A stretch of 8,813 nucleotides of DNA. Source: Ruminococcaceae bacterium UBA2806. Its GTDB lineage: Bacteria > Bacillota > Clostridia > Oscillospirales > Acutalibacteraceae. The notes below the pieces were generated by a model. It searched no databases. It had not been told where the DNA came from and worked only from the letters and a program-made list of their open reading frames with translations. The stretch spans positions 2,820-11,632 of the forward strand of contig DEHG01000099.1 of the NCBI GenBank assembly GCA_002351795.1, read 5' to 3'. Below are positions 7,001-8,813 of this stretch, in pieces; the stretch's first letter is position 1, and every line of letters starts with the position of its first letter. A program made the position numbers and the translations under genes.

Positions 7001-7512
7001 ATATTCTCTGCCTTATATCAAAAATACGCACAAAGATAACAAAGAATAACAGCCGTATGGCATTTGTATCTATAGAGGATAAATACGGTTCTGTTGAAAT
7101 GATCGTATTCCCGAGACAGTTTGAAGAATACGGCGGTATGCTTACAGAGGGAAAGGTCGTCAGGGTGACAGGATCCGTTGACCGCAAGGAGGACGACCCC
7201 GTAAAGATAATCTGTGACAAGATACTTCCCGCTGTGCAGAATTTATCAGGCATGAATAAAAAGCAGAAGCCTGCCGGCAAAAAAACGCCGAGGGGATTAT
7301 ATCTTCGTCTGCCCGATGACAAGTGTACGGAATATGTCAGGGCAATGCAGATAATAGATATTTTTGACGGACCGGAGCATCTGTTTATCAAATTCACCGG
7401 AAACGGAAAGATAGTAAAAGACCCTGAGTCAAGACGTGTGGATCCAAATAATGTAATGCTCAGGGAGCTTTGCAGGCGTATAGGGAGAGAAAATGTAGTA
7501 TTTGTAGAATAA
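4039..7512 (+). CDS. dnaE: DNA polymerase III subunit alpha, DnaE
   Basis: This is the catalytic alpha subunit of a C-family replicative polymerase; in Firmicutes DnaE usually works beside PolC, extending primers. The length of 1157 residues is normal. The order is the PHP domain (about 1-270), polymerase palm, thumb and fingers (about 280-830), helix-hairpin-helix region (about 830-900), clamp-binding motif and OB fold (about 985-1070). Palm motifs are GRGSGAGS (358-365) and PDFDVDF (397-403), with D398, D400 and D550 (KMDFLGL) aligning with the E. coli catalytic aspartates. QMNFF (913-917) fits the QxxxF beta-clamp motif. In PHP, H7, H9, D40, H41, E66, H87, C137, D205 and H207 look like a full metal-site set. 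GGAGG lies six bases before the ATG. No clear terminator follows the stop codon. Confidence 0.98.
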   Translation: MSFTHLHVHTVYSLLDGACKIPELIERAKELGQTSIAITDHGNMYGAIEFYKAARSAGIKPVIGCEVYVSPRSRFDKETRIDNINSHLVLLCENETGYKNLMRLNSLAWTEGFYSKPRVDHESLEKYHEGLIALSACLAGEIPRALLNDNYEDAVKTAKWYRDTFGRDNYFIEIQDHGISEQKRLNPQLIRLARELDIPLAATNDCHYITKEDSRVQNIMLCIQTNHTINERNPMAFPTMEFYLKSEKEMLSLFPQCPDAVENTARIADRCNVEIEFGKLKLPKFGIPDGQKDHLEYFRKLCYDGLQKYYGASPEQSIIDRLEYEIGVVSQMGYIDYYLIVADYVNYAKSHGIPVGAGRGSGAGSLAAYCIGITEIDPIKYDLLFERFLNPERVSMPDFDVDFCTERRQEVIDHVIRKYGADHVAQIVAFGTMAARAAIRDVGRALDIPYAVCDKVAKLIPKELNITLRRSLEISPEFKSLYENDMQIHDLIDTAMKLEGMPRNTTTHAAGVVITDRPVYDYVPLAKNDNIVVTQFTMTELDELGLLKMDFLGLRNLTVLNYAQQMIRKTKPEFDVSSIPDDDKAVFEMYARADTEGVFQFESKGMKNVLVRLRPESLEDIIAVISLYRPGPMDSIPRYIENRHHPERITYKHPLLEPILKVTYGCIVYQEQVMQIFRSLAGYSLGRADIVRRAMAKKKKKVMDEEKEVFIHGLTDDDGNVIVDGCIRRGIDEKTALDIFSEMESFASYAFNRAHAAAYAYISYQTAYVKYHYPREYLCALMSSVLSDSGKIAVYIDECARHGISVLPPDVNESEGGFSVSGSNIRFGLGAIKNVGYGLIENIVSNRKEKLYTSYYDFLSRVYGRELNKRAIDNLIFSGALDSLGANRRQMVLVTDTFMQHIEGEKKNSLEGQMNFFSAETGSAPDLPAASEFPKSELLLKERETTGLYLSDHPLSQYDETARELGTDRLNDIIADEGGAYSDGKRTDILCLISKIRTKITKNNSRMAFVSIEDKYGSVEMIVFPRQFEEYGGMLTEGKVVRVTGSVDRKEDDPVKIICDKILPAVQNLSGMNKKQKPAGKKTPRGLYLRLPDDKCTEYVRAMQIIDIFDGPEHLFIKFTGNGKIVKDPESRRVDPNNVMLRELCRRIGRENVVFVE

Positions 7513-7536
7513 ATCGTAAAAAATTACATAAAATCC

Positions 7537-7565
7537 TTGATTATATACAAAAAATTGTTTATAAT
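7537..7565 (+). promoter_or_regulatory. Sigma-A type promoter for corA
   Basis: A -35 box TTGATT (7537-7542), 17-base spacer and perfect -10 TATAAT (7560-7565) lie 25 bases after the dnaE stop. Transcription should begin near 7572, which leaves an unusually long leader of about 280 bases before corA. Confidence 0.78.
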
Positions 7566-7572
7566 TATTGTA

Positions 7573-7717
7573 GCTGAAAACATTGCAGAAAATTTATGAC
7601 GATCTGCTGATAAGCCGTATGCGTTTTTTTGCAGGGCTGAGTCCATATTACACGAATGTTGGCTTAGAATTCATCAGTTGTTGTTAATATTTTTATTGAA
7701 CTTTATGATATGTAAAA
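7573..7717 (+). promoter_or_regulatory. Upstream structured part of the corA leader
   Basis: This stretch holds no gene but several complementary segments. TAAGCC (7611-7616) pairs with GGCTTA (7661-7666), continued by CTGA (7607-7610) with TCAG (7674-7677) across an internal loop. GCAGA (7585-7589) can pair with TCTGC (7603-7607). AACATT (7579-7584) can pair with AATGTT (7655-7660), which would cross the TAAGCC helix as a pseudoknot. A run of seven T residues lies at 7624-7630. I do not see the conserved M-box (ykoK) or NiCo riboswitch cores that often precede metal transporters. Whether this is a sensor domain or unstructured sequence is open. Confidence 0.35.
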
Positions 7718-7718
7718 G

Positions 7719-7798
7719 AGGTGGTAATGTATGAGTCCTGACCCTTATGGTAATCAACGAAATAATAAGATCAAAGGAGCAAGACTGCATTGCCGCCT
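7719..7798 (+). promoter_or_regulatory. Candidate antiterminator: leader-ORF ribosome-binding site paired with terminator 5' arm
   Basis: Bases 7719-7731 (AGGTGGTAATGTA, covering the Shine-Dalgarno and the first base of the leader ORF's ATG) can pair without interruption with 7786-7798 (TGCATTGCCGCCT). This gives 13 pairs, three of them G-U. The second segment includes most of the 5' arm of the terminator-like hairpin at 7789-7820, so the two structures exclude each other. A ribosome bound at the leader ORF would block this pairing and leave the terminator arm free. This is read directly from the sequence; the regulatory meaning is inferred. Confidence 0.5.
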
Positions 7799-7808
7799 GT
7801 TTTGTTGA
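7731..7808 (+). CDS. Putative 25-residue leader peptide upstream of corA, starting M-S-P-D-P
   Basis: This short ORF encodes MSPDPYGNQRNNKIK followed by GARLHCRLFC and ends at TGA 7806-7808. It has a convincing Shine-Dalgarno, AGAGGTGG, six bases before the ATG, better placed than the one for corA itself. The opening S-P-D-P resembles the E-P-D-P start of Salmonella MgtL, whose alternating acidic and proline residues are known to destabilise translating ribosomes at low Mg2+. Like MgtL, it has a basic C-terminal half. It lies between the corA promoter and corA, its last codons form the 5' arm of a terminator-like hairpin, and its ribosome-binding site can pair with that arm. I infer a cis-acting sensor peptide; it could instead be a chance ORF. 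No homologue is recognised. Confidence 0.5.
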   Translation: MSPDPYGNQRNNKIKGARLHCRLFC

Positions 7809-7836
7809 TACAGCGGCAATAGTATTTCTTTTGTTT
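7789..7836 (+). terminator. Terminator-like hairpin overlapping the end of the corA leader ORF
   Basis: ATTGCCGCCTG (7789-7799) pairs with CAGCGGCAAT (7811-7820), giving ten pairs with one bulged C and an 11-base loop that contains the leader ORF stop codon. A T-rich but interrupted tract follows (7823-7836, broken by A, C and G). It is a weaker intrinsic terminator than that of the hydrogenase leader, but lies just before corA, where an attenuator is expected. Confidence 0.5.
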
Positions 7837-7849
7837 CCTGCGGAAAGGA

Positions 7850-8788
7850 ATGAACGCTGTGGTAAGTTACTATAGAACTGTAAACGGCAGAATTGAAGAA
7901 ATAAAAGAATATGAAGAAGGCTGCTGGGTAAACTGCATTTCTCCCGATGAGGAAGAAGTGGATTATCTTCTAAATTTTTTTGATATACCGCCCGAGCTGC
8001 TGAGAAGTGCGCTTGATGAAGAGGAATCGGCGCATATTGACAGCGAGGATGATACAACGCTTATAATCATAGATGTACCTGTAGTAGAAAAGGTGTCGGG
8101 GAGCATCACATATTCCACAATGCCTATAGGTATAATGATAACAAATAAAAATGTTATTACGGTATCGCTCAGGGAAAGCACTATACTTACAGAGTTTTCC
8201 GAGGGTGTTGTACGCAATGTAAGGACTGATTATAAGACGCATTTTGTTCTGCATATTATGCTGAGGATGGCTACCAAATATCTTCAGTACTTGAAGCAGA
8301 TAGATAAAATAAGCAACAGGATAGAACGCAATCTCAGAAAGAGCGCAAAGAATAAGGAACTGAACCAGCTTCTTGATGTAGAGAAATCTCTTGTATATTT
8401 TTCTGCGTCCCTTAAATCGGATGAAATAACGCTTGAAAAAATAATGCGTGGAAGATATATAAAGCTTTACGAGGAGGATCAGGATCTGCTTGAGGACGTT
8501 CTTATTGAGATCAAGCAGGCGGTTGATATGACGGCGACCTATCTCAATATCCTTAACGGAACGATGGATGTTTTTGCGTCGATTATTTCCAACAACCTTA
8601 ACGTTATCATGAAAATACAGGCATCGCTGACATTGCTTGTTTCAGTGCCTACTGTTATTTCAGGTATTTACGGTATGAACATAATCGGAGGTCTGCCTTT
8701 TGACAAGCTGTGGTGGTTCCCGCTTGTTTTGTCGGCGGTGCTTATGTTCCTTGTATACATATTCCTTAAAAGGAAGGATATGTTTTAA
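7850..8788 (+). CDS. corA: CorA-family Mg2+/Co2+ transport protein
   Basis: CorA forms a homopentameric membrane channel that imports Mg2+ and can pass Co2+ or Ni2+. The 312-residue protein has the standard plan: an acidic cytoplasmic alpha/beta domain (about 1-130), a long helical stalk rich in charged residues (about 131-250), and two C-terminal membrane helices (about 253-274 and 288-307). The signature YGMN is at 274-277 just after the first membrane helix, followed by a short loop IIGGLPFDKLWW and a basic end KRKDMF. The loop lacks the MPEL sequence of the classical E. coli protein. With the ATG at 7850, only GGA at 7842-7844 is well spaced. A GTG at 7859 (giving MVSYYRTVNG) has AAGGA nine bases upstream and may be the real start. 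The gene has its own promoter and regulatory-looking leader. Confidence 0.93.
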   Translation: MNAVVSYYRTVNGRIEEIKEYEEGCWVNCISPDEEEVDYLLNFFDIPPELLRSALDEEESAHIDSEDDTTLIIIDVPVVEKVSGSITYSTMPIGIMITNKNVITVSLRESTILTEFSEGVVRNVRTDYKTHFVLHIMLRMATKYLQYLKQIDKISNRIERNLRKSAKNKELNQLLDVEKSLVYFSASLKSDEITLEKIMRGRYIKLYEEDQDLLEDVLIEIKQAVDMTATYLNILNGTMDVFASIISNNLNVIMKIQASLTLLVSVPTVISGIYGMNIIGGLPFDKLWWFPLVLSAVLMFLVYIFLKRKDMF

Positions 8789-8793
8789 CGGTA

Positions 8794-8813
8794 GGGCATC
8801 TCTAAAAACTTGT
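8794..8813. other. Short repeat-like sequence after corA, running off the window
   Basis: GGGCATCTCTAAAAAC (8794-8809) begins six bases after the corA stop and resembles the minus-strand sequence GAGCGTCTCTGAAAAG from the hairpin before the methyltransferase gene (2337-2322), with 12 of 16 identical. It also shares CTCTAAAAA with 2250-2258. It could be the edge of a small dispersed repeat or the first arm of a terminator; the window ends before this can be judged. Confidence 0.25.

Noticed and set aside
7624..7630. Intrinsic terminator for dnaE at the T7 run
   Set aside because: No stable GC-rich stem directly precedes the T-run, and it lies downstream of the corA promoter.
7573..7849. M-box (ykoK) Mg2+ riboswitch upstream of corA
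   Set aside because: None of the highly conserved M-box loop sequences that I can recall are present in the leader.
1..8813. CRISPR arrays, tRNA or rRNA genes, transposase genes, phage genes
   Set aside because: I saw no regularly spaced direct repeats, no tRNA- or rRNA-like segments, and no open frame with transposase or phage domains in the window.

Overview
The window reads as chromosomal DNA from a strictly anaerobic, fermentative, low-to-mid-GC Firmicute, most like a Ruminococcus or other Oscillospiraceae gut/rumen clostridium. The reasons are the [FeFe]-hydrogenase maturation genes, the sigma-A style promoters, the strong Shine-Dalgarno sites, and the protein sequence character of DnaE, CorA and the RlmL/YpsC-type methyltransferase. 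This placement is inference; no rRNA or other marker is present.

Layout. (1) Positions 1-2183, minus strand: a [FeFe]-hydrogenase maturation operon. It runs from a near-consensus promoter (2155-2183) through a leader of about 180 nt with an intrinsic terminator in front of the first gene, then a small TM1266-type hydrogenase-system regulator (1721-1966), hydE (666-1718) and hydG (from 638, cut by the window edge). HydE and HydG are radical SAM enzymes that build the H-cluster of [FeFe]-hydrogenase. (2) Positions 2205-7512, plus strand: a divergent housekeeping operon with its own promoter and a hairpin-rich leader. It encodes a THUMP-domain RNA guanine-N2 methyltransferase (2363-3484), a RimJ/RimL-like GNAT acetyltransferase (3499-4020) and the DNA polymerase III alpha subunit DnaE (4039-7512), separated by only 14 and 18 bases. 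(3) Positions 7537-8788, plus strand: a separate promoter, a long leader of about 280 nt and corA, a Mg2+/Co2+ channel. The last 25 bases hold a short repeat-like sequence that runs off the window.

The proteins are ordinary; the noteworthy biology is in the untranslated leaders. The corA leader contains a 25-codon ORF with a good Shine-Dalgarno site whose peptide begins M-S-P-D-P. This resembles the Glu-Pro-Asp-Pro start of the Salmonella Mg2+-sensing leader peptide MgtL. The ribosome-binding site and start codon of this ORF can form 13 consecutive base pairs with the 5' arm of a terminator-like hairpin just before corA. Together these suggest a self-contained switch that couples leader translation, possibly Mg2+-sensitive, to transcription into corA in a Gram-positive bacterium. 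The hydrogenase-maturation leader is a second candidate: promoter, foldable domain, clean intrinsic terminator, then gene, matching no riboswitch class I recognise.
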